A DNA stretch of 64,000 bases, taken from NCBI GenBank assembly GCA_013398295.1, contig VZSF01010148.1, positions 124,001 through 188,000 on the forward strand. Reading direction: 5' to 3'. A program made the translations under genes and the position numbers. This DNA comes from Chionis minor (lineage: Eukaryota; Chordata; Aves; Charadriiformes; Chionididae). Position 1 is the first letter of the stretch; every line of letters begins with the position of its first letter. Of the stretch, positions 12,725 to 24,500 are shown in pieces. The notes under the pieces are model-generated. The model worked only from the letters and a program-made list of their open reading frames with translations, searched no databases and had not been told where the DNA came from.

Positions 12725-13753
12725 GCTTTGATCTGCAGCTTTTTTTCATTAGTAAAGTGTGTGCTTTAAAAAGGTTATAACTAGAAGGGGAAAGATACAT
12801 GGAGAACCATATATCACAAGTGCTCCTCAAGTATAATTTTGACATGTGAGGAAGAAAGGAGGAGGAATTATTCCTAGCATTATCAATTTCTTTTTCACGC
12901 TCATCTCATTCCAGATATGACATCAGAATTAGACTACTCTTCCATGTATAAATACTTAACTGAGATGCAGAGATTGACTGCGTGGCTTTAGATATAAATC
13001 AGTGAGACAGGATCCTTATTTGTCCAAGGATTTTCTGTTGCCTTTTGCTGTAGGATTTCAGACTCAATTCTTGACCTTTTTGTATAGATTTTATACAACC
13101 TGGGCAACTGGTTAGATTATATTTATTACTTTTGTATGGTGAAAAAGCAGGCATGCCTAATAATTTTTTGGAAAAGCATTAAGCAGTCAATGGCAATGCT
13201 CCTTCAATAGCTGGAGAGAGCTAATTGGACAGTTTCCAACAGAGTCCATGGAAAAATGCAGATCATATCAAGCAAGCATTAGCTGTGAGAGTATCCAAGG
13301 TTAGAGGGAGACTCATGCTTCATTTATCAGCCAGGATTAAAGACAGTGGAGAATGTTCATTGCAACTGTGCAAACATAAAACATATTAAAGGGCCAAGAT
13401 GTAGAAAATGTCAACCACTGCTGTTCTAAACCTATCCATCACAGTGAGCCAGGAGTCATCGCTGTATCCCACAGTGAGTCATGAGTGAAGCAAATGTTAC
13501 ATAAGCTTTTTTTACCCATGGGGATTTCAATTAACTTTGGAAATAGAGATGCATTGTGTTGAATGTCATGCTGATATTGAAGACCTCTGCAATGTTGTCA
13601 TGCCCATAGACATTTTCAGATTATTTAATCAGCCTTGTCTGGAAGGAGTAAGGCAATGGGACTCTCAGATTTATACAGTTTCGCCAAAGCTGTAGCTAGC
13701 GGCTCCCGTATGATGGGCAACCCACCATAGTTAACCTGATAGTCACTGACTAG
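12725..13753. other. Unique non-coding DNA
   Basis: No gene or transposon recognised. This is AT-rich complex sequence leading to the CR1 tail, with a slightly CpG-richer stretch at about 13,680-13,730. Confidence 0.65.
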
Positions 13754-13780
13754 AATCCAGTACCGCATGGGTACTGGATT
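13754..13780. repeat. Perfect 10-bp inverted repeat at CR1 junction
   Basis: AATCCAGTAC (13754-13763) and GTACTGGATT (13771-13780) are perfect reverse complements separated by CGCATGG. The right arm overlaps the first recognisable CR1 bases, so the structure spans the 5' insertion junction. Confidence 0.95.
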
Positions 13781-13943
13781 GCCCAGGGAGGTGGTGGAAT
13801 CGCTGTCCTGGAGGTATTTAAAAGACGGGCAGACGTGGTGCTGAGGAACATGGTTTAGGGGTGGTTTTGGCATAGGTTTATGGTCGGACTCGATGATCTT
13901 GAAGGTCTCTTCCAACACAAGTGACCCTATGATTCTATGGTGC
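13771..13943 (+). mobile_element. CR1 LINE 3' tail, 5'-truncated
   Basis: The plus strand reads as the end of CR1 ORF2 and its short 3' UTR: GATTGCCCAGGGAGGTGGTG, then CTGGAGGTATTTAAAAGACG, then the conserved CTCGATGATCTTGAAGGTCTC. It ends in the avian CR1 terminal repeat (CCTATGATTCTATGG). Only about 170 bp of an element that is normally about 4.5 kb remains, as expected from aborted reverse transcription. The coding part has small gaps relative to the copy at 40.3 kb. Orientation is opposite to that copy. The 5' boundary is uncertain by about 10 bp because of the inverted repeat there. Confidence 0.93.
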
Positions 13944-14402
13944 GGAGAGTGAACCCGCACAGCTTTGCAGTGATAGCCTTATCCCCTTCTGCGATCAACA
14001 TGTCTCAGGCAGAGAATGGCCCTCACTGGGGCCTTGTGTCATTTGCAACTTGAAAACTCACTCTATTACATTCCCCAAAAGGCTATATCACTGTACACCA
14101 AAGGTTACATTGGCTGGAAGATGTTAGTCATTCCTCTATTACATTCCCCTAACTTTCTTGGGGGAATAACTTGAGGACGACTCAAGAAGAAAGCTCTCAA
14201 CTGAAAATTGTATAGTGGGCATGAGGGGCCTTACTGTAAGCAAACATGAATGTAGGAGTTGAGAATAATTATTGAAGGAGTTAAGATAATAGTTTGACAA
14301 GGTTGGCCTTACAGGAAACTTCTGGTGAGAAGCTTAAGCCTTGACAAGAGTGTCACCTGACAGACAGGAGGAACTTCACTGACTGATGAGCACATTATTT
14401 TC
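13944..14402. other. Unique non-coding DNA
   Basis: No gene. A 16-bp sequence CTCTATTACATTCCCC occurs at 14061-14076 and again at 14134-14149. I see no further structure. Confidence 0.65.
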
Positions 14403-14673
14403 TCATATGAAGCGTCCAAAATGTGTTATACATCTCAATGTAACAGGGAGTTCAAGCTCTGCTTTGCCGAACAAAAATTTCTTATACAGTTTTTGGACTA
14501 ATCTTGCTTGAACAGTATCAAGCCTTAAAGGAAGTTTCTTAAAGGCACTCTCAGCCAAAACCAGTGATGTAGCACTACAGTTTCCTTTCCAGAGCAGAAA
14601 ATAAGATCTTTGTTCTGCAAGTTCTAAATCTGTAGTGAGATTGATCCCCTCTGCATACCAACTTGAAGGCATA
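14403..14673 (-). other. Possible 3'-terminal coding exon (unidentified)
   Basis: On the minus strand a strong acceptor (CTCCTTTTCTTTGCTTCAG) ends right before 14673, and an ATG follows one base later (14672-14670). The frame runs 89 codons to TGA at 14405-14403. It begins MPSSWYAEGINLTTD and contains LPLRLDTVQARLVQKLYKKF. Composition is balanced, without low-complexity bias. I do not recognise the protein, and I see no close AATAAA downstream. It lies on the same strand as the broken frame at 12.4-12.7 kb. A chance frame beside a chance pyrimidine tract cannot be excluded. Confidence 0.27.
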
Positions 14674-16455
14674 CTGAAGCAAAGAAAAGGAGAGGTGGTT
14701 TTAACCCATGTCAGTCTCTATGTCAATCATCTTCACTCTTCTTACTGATCCCTGAATTGTGACCTTGTGCACTTCCCATGTGCTGCTTCTCTCTTTTCAT
14801 TCAGCTCTTGTCCTTCTCATTCCCTCAGTTTGTCCTTCAGTTAGCTTTCTCCTTTCTCCTCCTCTTCTGACAGAGGTTGGTGCGTGGAGGGAATGGAGAG
14901 GGAAGATTCAGGTGCCACTGCCATAAAACAGCAGCTTTCTTGAATGTAACAGATAAGCATATCAGTAGCTATGGAGTGACGGCTATTAGGGAGTAACAAA
15001 GAAGAGAAGAAACAATCAGGATTGTTTTTAAACTAGTAGCCAAGCAAAGGAGAGAATAAAATGGTTTTAGGATGGTTATATTTGTGAGGAGAAGTCTCTG
15101 CAGTGCACAATCTGATCAACTGTACAGGTATGTAAAGAAAACTTCACTGGATGCAGATGCCATAAAAGCAAACTGCACAGTTACAAGGAAGTTGTAAAAT
15201 ATCTCTTTGCACTGTTAACTACAAGAAGTGGCTTGGGGGGTTTGTTGTGTGCTGAGTTTTTTTTTTTATCCCAGCCCTTCAAGTGTTTACCAGTTGGTTA
15301 ATTTTAACTGTAAGAGTGATCGCATTAATTTTAACTTTGAAGATCAGAGCTTGATTTGGCCTAACCATAATCTTCCCTTGTAAATTCTGGTGTTGAAAGA
15401 GTTTCAGACTCTGGACTTTAAAAATCAATTTTTGACTGCTGATTTTGCAAACATGTTGTCTTTGTCTTTGCTTCTCCAAACACAGACAACTGAAATGTTG
15501 CACAAAAAGGTTTTCTGGGTAAAGAGCTGGTTTGTTCAGATGTACAACAGTTTGTTGTTGAGCATTTTCTCTGTCCTTTTGTGCAAATTTCTCCGCCTTT
15601 TTGTGAGCATGAGGATGGACAGAAAACACACATCCACCATTATGGAATAAAAACTTCTTTTTTTATGTATTCAACATCTTTTTATAATGAAAGGCCTATA
15701 AGCAGAATGTTGAAATTGAACATGGAAACAGTAATGGCTCACAGGCACATTCTAGCACTATGCTGCAATTGATTTGGATTTGACAATGCCATTAAACAGT
15801 GAAAATTCTTCTTAGGATTTGCAACGCAGTAGAAATAAATGTTACAGGCTTTCTTATTATTTGAGAAATAGCAGTGGACAAATTGCTGGTGTTTTTTCTA
15901 TTTTAGGATCTTCTGAATAACAGTATCATAATGCACTTGAGACAGGGATTTGTTAAGTTTTTCCTCAGATTTCTCACCCTTTTTTGATTCCAGTTGAATT
16001 TCATACAAGTTTCAAAATATTCTCTCCTCCAGTATAGTGAGGTTCACAGGAAGTCTTGTAGATTCGAATTCACTGTTCTAGCTCCCTGATCAAAAGACCT
16101 GCTGCAGGAAGGATGGCAGGAAAATAATCTTTGGCTTCCTAAAGAATGCCTTAAATTGGCACTGCTGAAGTCTGTACAATTGCAATCAGGGTGGATTTCA
16201 AGGCGTAATAATGGTGCTTTCTATACTGATTGGTACTCCACAAAGCACCCAAGAGAACAATATATCAGACAGCAAGTCAGGAAATCTAGAGAGGAAATCC
16301 AAGCTAGTCACATTGTCCTTTCCCTACAAACCCATGGTTGCAGCAGGGTGGGACTGACACCTATGGATGGGGTCTGTCTGCACAGACAACTGTTCAGATT
16401 TCAACATCTTTTAGATGTACAGCTGGCTTTCCATCCCAATCTTTTGTTCTTCCAG
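14674..16455. other. Unique non-coding DNA
   Basis: No gene recognised. Overlapping open frames on both strands around 15,280-15,650 look like chance frames: they have no motif, the same DNA is open in three frames, and there is no splice context. Confidence 0.6.
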
Positions 16456-16533
16456 ATTCTTCTGTTGTTTGTGAAGTCTCCCTCCACCTGACCAATGGCT
16501 GCATGAGCCAGCCATTTCTTACCTGGAAATCAG
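16456..16533 (+). other. Possible 78-bp internal exon (unidentified)
   Basis: A good acceptor (CTTTTGTTCTTCCAG, ending 16455) and a good donor (TCAG|GTAAAA, intron from 16534) bracket 78 bp, a multiple of three. In the frame that stays open across it, the exon would be phase 1-1 and encode SSVVCEVSLHLTNGCMSQPF followed by LTWKS. Symmetric phase-1 exons are common in extracellular proteins, but I cannot assign a family. Short exon-like intervals also arise by chance. Confidence 0.2.
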
Positions 16534-19467
16534 GTAAAAATGTATGTGCATGATCTCTGGAGGATTGTGTCCCAGGAGATGGTGTAAACCACTTAGTGTG
16601 CCCAACAGAAAAGGTCTGAAGGGTGGTGTTATAAAATGTGATTACACTGTGATGTAACAACTATCGGCAGTTCTGGGGGTAAGAGTCAGCCTGGTTGCCC
16701 CAAAGGTCATCCAGCTGACCTGTCCTCCCACAGCCCTGCACTGCTCCTAGCACCCACCATTCGATGGGATGAATGCCATATGGATGTCAGTTTATACCAG
16801 CCTCCACGTAAATACTGCAGGGAAAGGAAGGAGAATCAGAGGATTATTCTTATCAGAACAAAGAGAGACAACATGCCTCAGAAAGCTAAAGAGATAAATG
16901 CATAAGCTGGAAGAGAAGCAGGGTAAAGCAGAACTGCCCTGTCAACAGTCTACTTTAAAAGCAGATATAAGTAACTCCCTTATTTTCTCTTTGAAATAAA
17001 CTAAAAGCATACAGAAAATTGGGCATAGGTGCACTGCTGATTTTATCTTCTGCCTTTAGGCAAAATTCTGTGCTTTAACTCAGAGCGACATCAGATAAAT
17101 CTGCCTGTTGACTATCATTTCTATTTCATATTAAAAAAAGGCCTGTCAGGAGAAACTGTTTTCAGTGGATTAGAAAGAAAAAAAAAAACAAACACCTAAA
17201 AAATCTTTCAGCGTCTTCCTTTCTGATGTTAACTGCGATTTTGCTCAGCAAATTGAAATACTAGAGTACAGATCTGCAAGTCATCTACGTTTCTAAAAAC
17301 CAGAAGGGAAATGAAAATAAAACACAGAGTTATTGACTCCCAAATTCAATTTTTAATTGGTGTACTTGGGCTACTTTGTTTTACATTATTTTCTAGGCTT
17401 TCTGTTTGCTTATTTTTTATAGTTTGTATGACAGATCAAGACAGAGATCAATGCGCGTAGCCTCATATTGCTCCTGTGAGACAAAAAGTAGCATTAAACT
17501 GATGGGGATAGATGCAGGGACCAAAAACCAGGAGGGATTTAATCAGCGTATTACACGTGTGACTTGTGAGTTGGAGTGCCTGCTCTGAATGGCCTCGGGC
17601 AAACACAGGGCCTCAGGGCATCTCAGCCAAGCTGGAAGGGGAAACTGCAGGGGAAACACAAGACCATTGGAATGCCTGAGTCCTCCTCTGGTCCTTTCCC
17701 AAAAGGTCTCCCCTGCTTGGTAATTGCCTGAAATCAAACGCAGAGATGTGCAACCCTGATGCATTGTTTGCGGTCTAAGTTTTTGTCAGGTTTTTTGCCA
17801 GTACTTCAAATAACACCAGTTCTTAATTTTTTTCTTCTAAAGAAATCTTTCCTTTCAAAAACTAAACAAGCTGATCTCTGCTGCAATGATCCGCAGATAT
17901 CTTTATGTACAACTCATCTAACTGTGTAGGTGGATTGAGATGGTGGCATGCTTTTCATGTCGTTGACATGCTAGTTTTGAATCTTAATTCCAATTTAAGA
18001 AAATAATTCCAATGATCTATGATTATGGTAAAACACACCGAGAGGTCTAAGACCTATTTCTGAGAGTGAAATAAAGACTCGGGTCCTTCTCCTGTTCAGG
18101 TGGTCTGTTTTGGAAAATACCTTTCACCTGCAAGTTCAATAACAGTACCAGAAAAAAAGATCATAGAGGGGGAGAAACAAAACCCCTCGGGGGGGAATAT
18201 TTACAATATAACTCCATACAGTTTCATTCATCTCTGCCCTACTCTTGTCTATTTCTTTTGTAACCACTGACACCAGTGGTCAGGCTAATAGAAAACTGGC
18301 TTTTGCAGTATGCGAAAAGGAGGGACTGATTATCCCCAGGGGCAGGAAATTATGCCACACACTTTATTTTGAAAGCAAAATGGAGAGTTGGACTCTCTAT
18401 TCGAGAGTATCTGCAATGTAGAAATATGAAGTTTATATGACTCCTGCTATAGCAGCTACCTATACTTGCTAGCTGTATAGTCACAAGCAAATTACAGAAC
18501 CAGACAAGGATGTGAAAACTGGCGCTATTACAATATCGATGTTTTGGGTTGTTCCAGAAGCCCATCTCATCCTTGTGTGATATGTGACAGTCAGACACAG
18601 CCAGGCGACATGTGTGCGTCTCCCACTGTGATGGGCAGAACTCTTTGTTTTACGGGATAAAAAGAGATTTAAAAGATGCTATCCCTTCTGAGAATATTTT
18701 ATTGAAGTGTCACTTTAAAGGACTGGGTTGCACTTCTTAGAGAACAACAAAATAGAGAAACCCTTTTAAAGAATTATATTTTTCCCGAGCAAAATGTGGT
18801 TGGTTGAGAATTCTGTCTTCCCAGGACCTTTGTTTAGTAGCTGCAAGAAAACTCTGTGTGGGCAAAGACTCAGAAAACAAATACTGTATAGCCAGTGTCT
18901 GATCTGTCTAGGTTTCCACAGCACATCCAGCATTGTATTATCTCAGCAGTTGCGTGTTATTAAAAGGGTTTTTTAAAAAAAAATCTCTTTGTTTGTACAA
19001 TCCTGAGGCATTTTAATAGGGCAGTTAGAAATGCACTTTTATTTTGCTTCCTTGTTTCAAGCATTCTAAGGAAGAAAGCTTTTTCTCCTGCCGTTGAACA
19101 GAAAGCGGCACAAAGCACAGCCTGTTCATGACAGAAAGAGCCAAAATCCAACTCAGGTGAGCTCCTCCCATCTGCACACTGGGTGACTTGTTTTGCTGGG
19201 CGATAGAGGAAAGCTCCCGTGTAGGGCAGCGAGAACTGCCTGCCTGCTTGTCTTTAAAGCCAGCTGTGAGGTCAGTCAGTTGCCCTTCTTGTACTGCCGT
19301 AACAGCGCTCTTTTTAACATATAGGAAATGTTAAATATTACATGTATTTGTCCTCCACAAGTAGAGGTAATAAAACCCACAGACACAGAAGCTCTCCCGC
19401 CGTCCGTGCCCTTCTTTGCAAGGGTGGCCCAAGGGGGTCTCGGGGCATGCTGGCTGTGGGGGAGGCA
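16534..19467. other. Unique non-coding DNA
   Basis: No gene or recognisable transposon. It contains short A/T homopolymers (about 17,178-17,189). The rest is ordinary complex sequence. Confidence 0.65.
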
Positions 19468-19512
19468 GCAGGGGATGCTTCGGCAGGGGATGCTTCAGCA
19501 GTGGATGCCTGT
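19468..19512. repeat. 15-bp minisatellite, three units
   Basis: GCAGGGGATGCTTCG (19468-19482) is followed by a near-identical unit (19483-19497) and a more diverged third (19498-19512). It sits in a GC-rich islet (about 19,385-19,560) that is open on both strands. The unit length is a multiple of three, so open frames across it persist. No protein family is recognised. Confidence 0.9.
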
Positions 19513-21384
19513 GGCCTGGCTCCGTGGTTGGGACAGACAGAGCAGGAAACTGGCGTTCTTCATAGCTACTGCCAAGTCTGCTTCCCAGAATAGTATAGAT
19601 GTACCTAGAGAGTCCTTTAACAAAAGCAAACACCCCCACCCTCCAAAAAAAAAGACAAAAAACTGCTTTGAAAATATCTGAATCTATCTGTGTCATGACA
19701 GGAGCTCCTTCTAATCTGTTTGAGTACCCAAATGACAGGATTTGCAGTCCTAGCCTAGGCAAAGGCTACATTGTCCTGCGTATCTTGTATGTTTACTATA
19801 CCATAAAGCTTGAAAGGCTTGGAAAGCTTCAAGCCAAAAAGCTTGAAAACTTGCAGGTCTTTCCTTTAGACGGTTTTGACTAACGGTTTACGAAGAGCAG
19901 ACAGCCTACTACGCTCAAATAGCTGTTTCTTTTATCAATAGGAATGAAGCATTTGGGGGGAAAAAATGTTTTTAGGTGTATAGAATCCATAAAGTTGTGC
20001 TATCTTCTGTCAATGATTTGTGCAGCCTGGCTTCTCTGGACACCCCTAAGAGGCCTCTCGAGCTATTCTCCATTTTTCCTTATAGACCTGTTAGCCAAAG
20101 CAATATATTCAGACAGTAAACATCCCAATTACAACATTAACAAATAATACTAAGAAATTATTATGGAGCATTTCTCTTTTCGTTACAACTGTTACAACAA
20201 TAAAGTCTGACATCCTGCAACTCCGAAGAGCTTTATGTCAGGTGTCTGGCAAAGCCTATAAAACTCAAATCTAACCGTGGAAAAGTCTGTAGTAGCTGAT
20301 GTTTAGGTCTCACCTTTTTATGTACATTAAAATCTGGTTTAGATCATTGTTAGAAGTTTTTATGCTTTCTTCTGACCTCATATAGTTAGATTCTTGATAT
20401 TTAAGGTTTTACAGAAAGAAACATAAACAAATAAAATCGAATTTCCCTTCCTCCTCTTAAAATACTTCCAAATAATTTTTCCACTGCTTAAGTGAAAGGT
20501 ACTAACTATATGGGTCTACGCTGCAAAGAAGAAGCACGACCTGTTTGGAAGGGCCACCATCTCATCTTTTGCTCATTCAAACAGTGGCTGATTTTACTTT
20601 AAGTTTTCATATAAGTGTCAGGTATCCCATCACACCACCATGCAATTCTTCCATGTCTGCACTTTTTATATATATGCAAGTAGATAAACACACACATAAC
20701 GTGTCCTTGTATGTACATACGTGTGTATGCGTTCATTTATACACCTTTAAATATGAACGTAAAAGCTATGTGGGTTACAAAATGACCATCTTGTTCAGCT
20801 TTAGTTGGTCACACAAAATTTATAGTGCCTGTGGGAAAAAGGCTGTTAAGTACAGTGCTAGCAAAATCTTCTTTCCTCTGGCTCCCAAACTTTGTTTGTT
20901 GTCATAGTCAAGCTTTGTTCTAGATTCGTAGCCTATGGCAGAGAGTGGGATGGGTGAGAAGTCAAGAGAATGCAGGACTTGGCACAGTGTAGCAAATTGA
21001 AATGTCAGAGATGTGTTGGTAGCCTGTAATACAAGCGAAACGAAACCTTCAGCTGGACAATAGATTTTACACACATCCACGGTAACGTCCCAAGCACACG
21101 AACCCCCAAAATGTCACCACTGATGTCCTTGTTTGCTCTCCAAAAACCCAAATGCACAAAAAAATATAAAATAACGTAAGTCATGGAGGGGTCTAAAGGA
21201 TTAAGTTTGTTGATATTGCTGCCCCTTGGGAGAGAAATGAACCTTAGTGAGAGAGAAGACTGTCATCAAGAAAAGACGCACAGCCCCTATGACACATGAG
21301 AACCACTTCACATGGAGGCACACCAACAGTTACAGCTTACCAACGCACTTACCACAAATGGCTTCCACCCAGCTGGCACAAGCC
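19513..21384. other. Unique non-coding DNA
   Basis: No gene recognised. Three AAGCTT motifs fall within about 40 bp (19806-19844) in a small set of diverged AAGCTTGAAA repeats. A TA/CA-rich segment lies at about 20,665-20,735. The rest is AT-rich complex DNA. Confidence 0.6.
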
Positions 21385-21510
21385 CATGCCGGGGACAGGG
21401 AGAGTAGCTGAGCCGCCTGCCGACGGCCGCGTCACCGGCACCCAGCCCTGCCGAGCCAGCCCGTGAGCTGCATTGCCCGACTGTCCTGACACCAAACCGC
21501 CTGTTTCCTA
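21385..21510. other. CpG-rich islet
   Basis: About eleven CpG dinucleotides lie within roughly 125 bp, including GCCGACGGCCGCGTCACCGG, while the flanks have few. It is too short for a conventional CpG island. No TATA box or initiator is obvious, and no coding frame is recognised. Confidence 0.6.
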
Positions 21511-24500
21511 CCCACAGCGTAAAAGCAGAAAAATGGCCAAACTAAGGGCTGTTGATATTACACGAGATATGTGAAATCTACACCGGTGAGTTATAGCAAT
21601 TCACACCGGTGGTTTTACGCCATTGCTGCACAGAGGGGTTTAGCCCTAACTGTTTAGAAAGTTTGTTAATTAAAAACTGTTTGGTAGGAGGATGTGAAAA
21701 CACGGTGAATGACTGCAGCAGAGTGCACGAAGTGCACCTTCTGATAGCTGGGACCAGCAAGAATGCTTTTATTTGTCAAAGAGCTTATTCAGCACAGTTA
21801 AGCAATGGGTAAACACTACACCTACTGTATTTGTGAAGAGTGTGTTTCAATGGGACCCCCGGCGTGTCAGCAGGCTTATTCACAGAACTTAATGAGTGTA
21901 AATTGGTATTTGCTAGTGTAAAAATACTTTCCCATCTAGAGAGAAAAAGAACTGATCTTTTAATTGATCTTTGAACTACGTTACAATTGACAGCCTTGAG
22001 ATGCCAGTGTGCAAAGTTAATTAAGTCCTCAAAGATATTTTAAGAAACAGAGCCCGGTTTTGTTTGAAGGTCTTTGTCATTTACAAATTTGAGAGAGGTG
22101 CTGCAAAGCCGCGGGTGACGCTAGTGTAAACAGAGAATGAAAGAGAAGCAGTGTTATCTCTGTCAGGATTGTTCTTTGTTGTGAGTGAGGATCATCTTAT
22201 CCTGACTCTCACAGAATTCCTATGTGGTGCTAGGACTAAAAGCAGGCTTGAAGTCCATGAAATTAAAAAAATAAAATTGCTAGCCAGCGGAGGTGAGCGG
22301 AGAAAATGGAAAGAGGAATTTTTACCGTCTTCCAGATTTCACATGTGATTAGCAGAGGAAAAGAGAAAGGAAACTGATGGAATTAAAAAAAAAAAAAANA
22401 TGCTCATACCTAGCTTTTTGGGACTAGAGCCCTAAACATGCATTCCTTGAACATTTCCAACCTCTGCTTCCCTCTTCTGTGCATACGTGTTTAGGAGAAT
22501 GAAATTTGATTGACTTTATTCAATTGCTACAAATATTTGCAGAATGCCTTCCAAAGCAGCCCTAGTATTTTGAGACTTACATCAATTTTATTTCTATGTG
22601 TGTGTGAGCGAGTGTGACTGTAAGGGTGTGCCCTGTGCTAACAACGTCTTTCACTTGTGAGAATAGTTGTCATTTTGTGGCTGGATAGTTTTCTTCAAGG
22701 GAGAGTCTCCTCTCTCTGATGGGCACAGTAACTGTTCTTTTTAGTTTTATTGTCCTCTCTAGAAAAAGATCATTTTGGCTGACTCAATGTGAAAAATACT
22801 TTTCCTTGGAAAAACAGAATAGCAACAATAATGTGTCTGTCCTGCAAATCCTTCATGTGCAGAACTCCTTGCACCTCACAGGACCTCAGTGAAGAGGGGG
22901 TTTACAAGGTTTCTGACAAGACAGAACTGGTAAATCAGCAAGAATGGAAGTAATGTGAAGTTTATTTAGAGAACTTTTTGCAGAGACAGTATAATGCCAG
23001 CAAAATGCATGGAATATTACAGAAGTCATTGTTTTGCAAGTCAGAGGTGTAAGTACGATAAAATGGCACAATGAAAATGGAAAATGAAGGCTCTAAATAA
23101 TTGTTTTCCAGGGGTACTAACAAAGAATGAAGATTTAATTTCCCAAATTTCTAATCAAATGATCCCTCTTTAGAATGGATGTATTTGGAGGGGTTTTTTT
23201 GACAGTTTCAATGACAAAGAAGTGCTGTAAAGATGTTAATTTTGTGAATGCCTGCTTGTAGAGAAGGGCTGAGGTAACTCTTGCAGGAAAAGGCAAAAGT
23301 TACAAGGAATATGTTTCCTGGTTAACAAAGAGCCACCCCACTACAATAATGTGAGAGACGAAGTCGTAGCCTTCTTTTTCACAAATATTAACAGTCGTAT
23401 GCTCAGTGAATACAAATTATGAAGGATGTTTGAAACACAATCTTTGGACAACTTCCCTTAGAAATGATTTTAACACTTTCAGATAATACAAGTCCCTTGA
23501 GTTCCAGGAGATCAATAAATTTTTGTACGTGGAGGCTGCTGGTGATGCACAGCAGGAGCTGTTTCCCAGCTGTATCACTGATTAGCAGGAATCTCACCTT
23601 GCCAAGCCTTTAAAGCCTTGCAGAAAATGCACCAATTAAGCGTTCAAATCCTTCAGCCTTAAGCCATATGTCAGGGAAAAATAATTCACTGGCACAGGGC
23701 TTTGGGTCAAGCTTCTTAGCCCAGCAGTTGATGTGATAATGCTTTAGCATTGTGCTGCTTGCCCACCCAGGAGGAAGGAGAGGGAGACCTGGCTATTGTT
23801 TCTCTCTAAAGCAGAGCTCTGAGGAATATGAATGTAAGTGTGACTCATTAATAATCTCATTTTTAAGGAAAGGTGATAGAGGAGGAGGGTTTAAAGCATT
23901 CTTGGCTCAGTGAGTGTTCATTGAAAAAGCGTTGCTTTGCTCTGCCTCACAGCTCTGCCTGGAGTTCAGGGCTCTCGCTGCCACTTGCACCAAGTAACCA
24001 GTCAGTTTTGTGGGCAGATTTTGGGGAATGGGCAAGGAAACCAGATTTGTTTATGGAAAGAAAGGCTTGATTTCTTAGGGGTTGGCAGAGAGCATGTAAG
24101 GGTTGACTGAGCATGTTTAGCTGCAGGCTGAATTAAGGCAGTCAGTAAGAGTCCGTGGAAAGCTCCTCAGATGCTAGAATTGCAGGGCAAGACTGACCAC
24201 CTCTGCCCCAAGTGCAATGACTGTAGAATGAGGTGACTAGCCCGCGAGGAGGCAAAGAAAAACCCAGAAAACGTGGCTGAAAACTCACACTGACTAAAAG
24301 CGATGTCCTGCCATGTCTCAAAGGTGTGAGAAGGGCTCCTCTCTTCTGAACTGTAAAATTTGTTGCTTTTCCCAGCAGAGAAAGGGCAAGCACCTGGCCA
24401 CGTGGTCATTGCGGTGTTGCCATCTGAAGCCCCTCGAGTGTGCCCCAGCATCTGGATGATCTTAGACCCATCCTGCAGTGAGGTGCCTCAGCTCTAAGGA

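Noticed and set aside
13625..13960. 111-codon minus-strand frame
   Set aside because: It is antisense to the CR1 tail; its second half mirrors the same translation seen antisense to the 40.3 kb CR1.
15279..15650. Overlapping frames on both strands (116, 86 and 71 codons)
   Set aside because: No motif was found, mutual overlap on both strands indicates a stop-poor stretch, and there are no splice signals.
19331..19762. 143-codon minus-strand frame over the GC islet
   Set aside because: No ATG context or motif was found. It overlaps a plus-strand frame over the same minisatellite, so it is probably a by-product of repeat and GC content.
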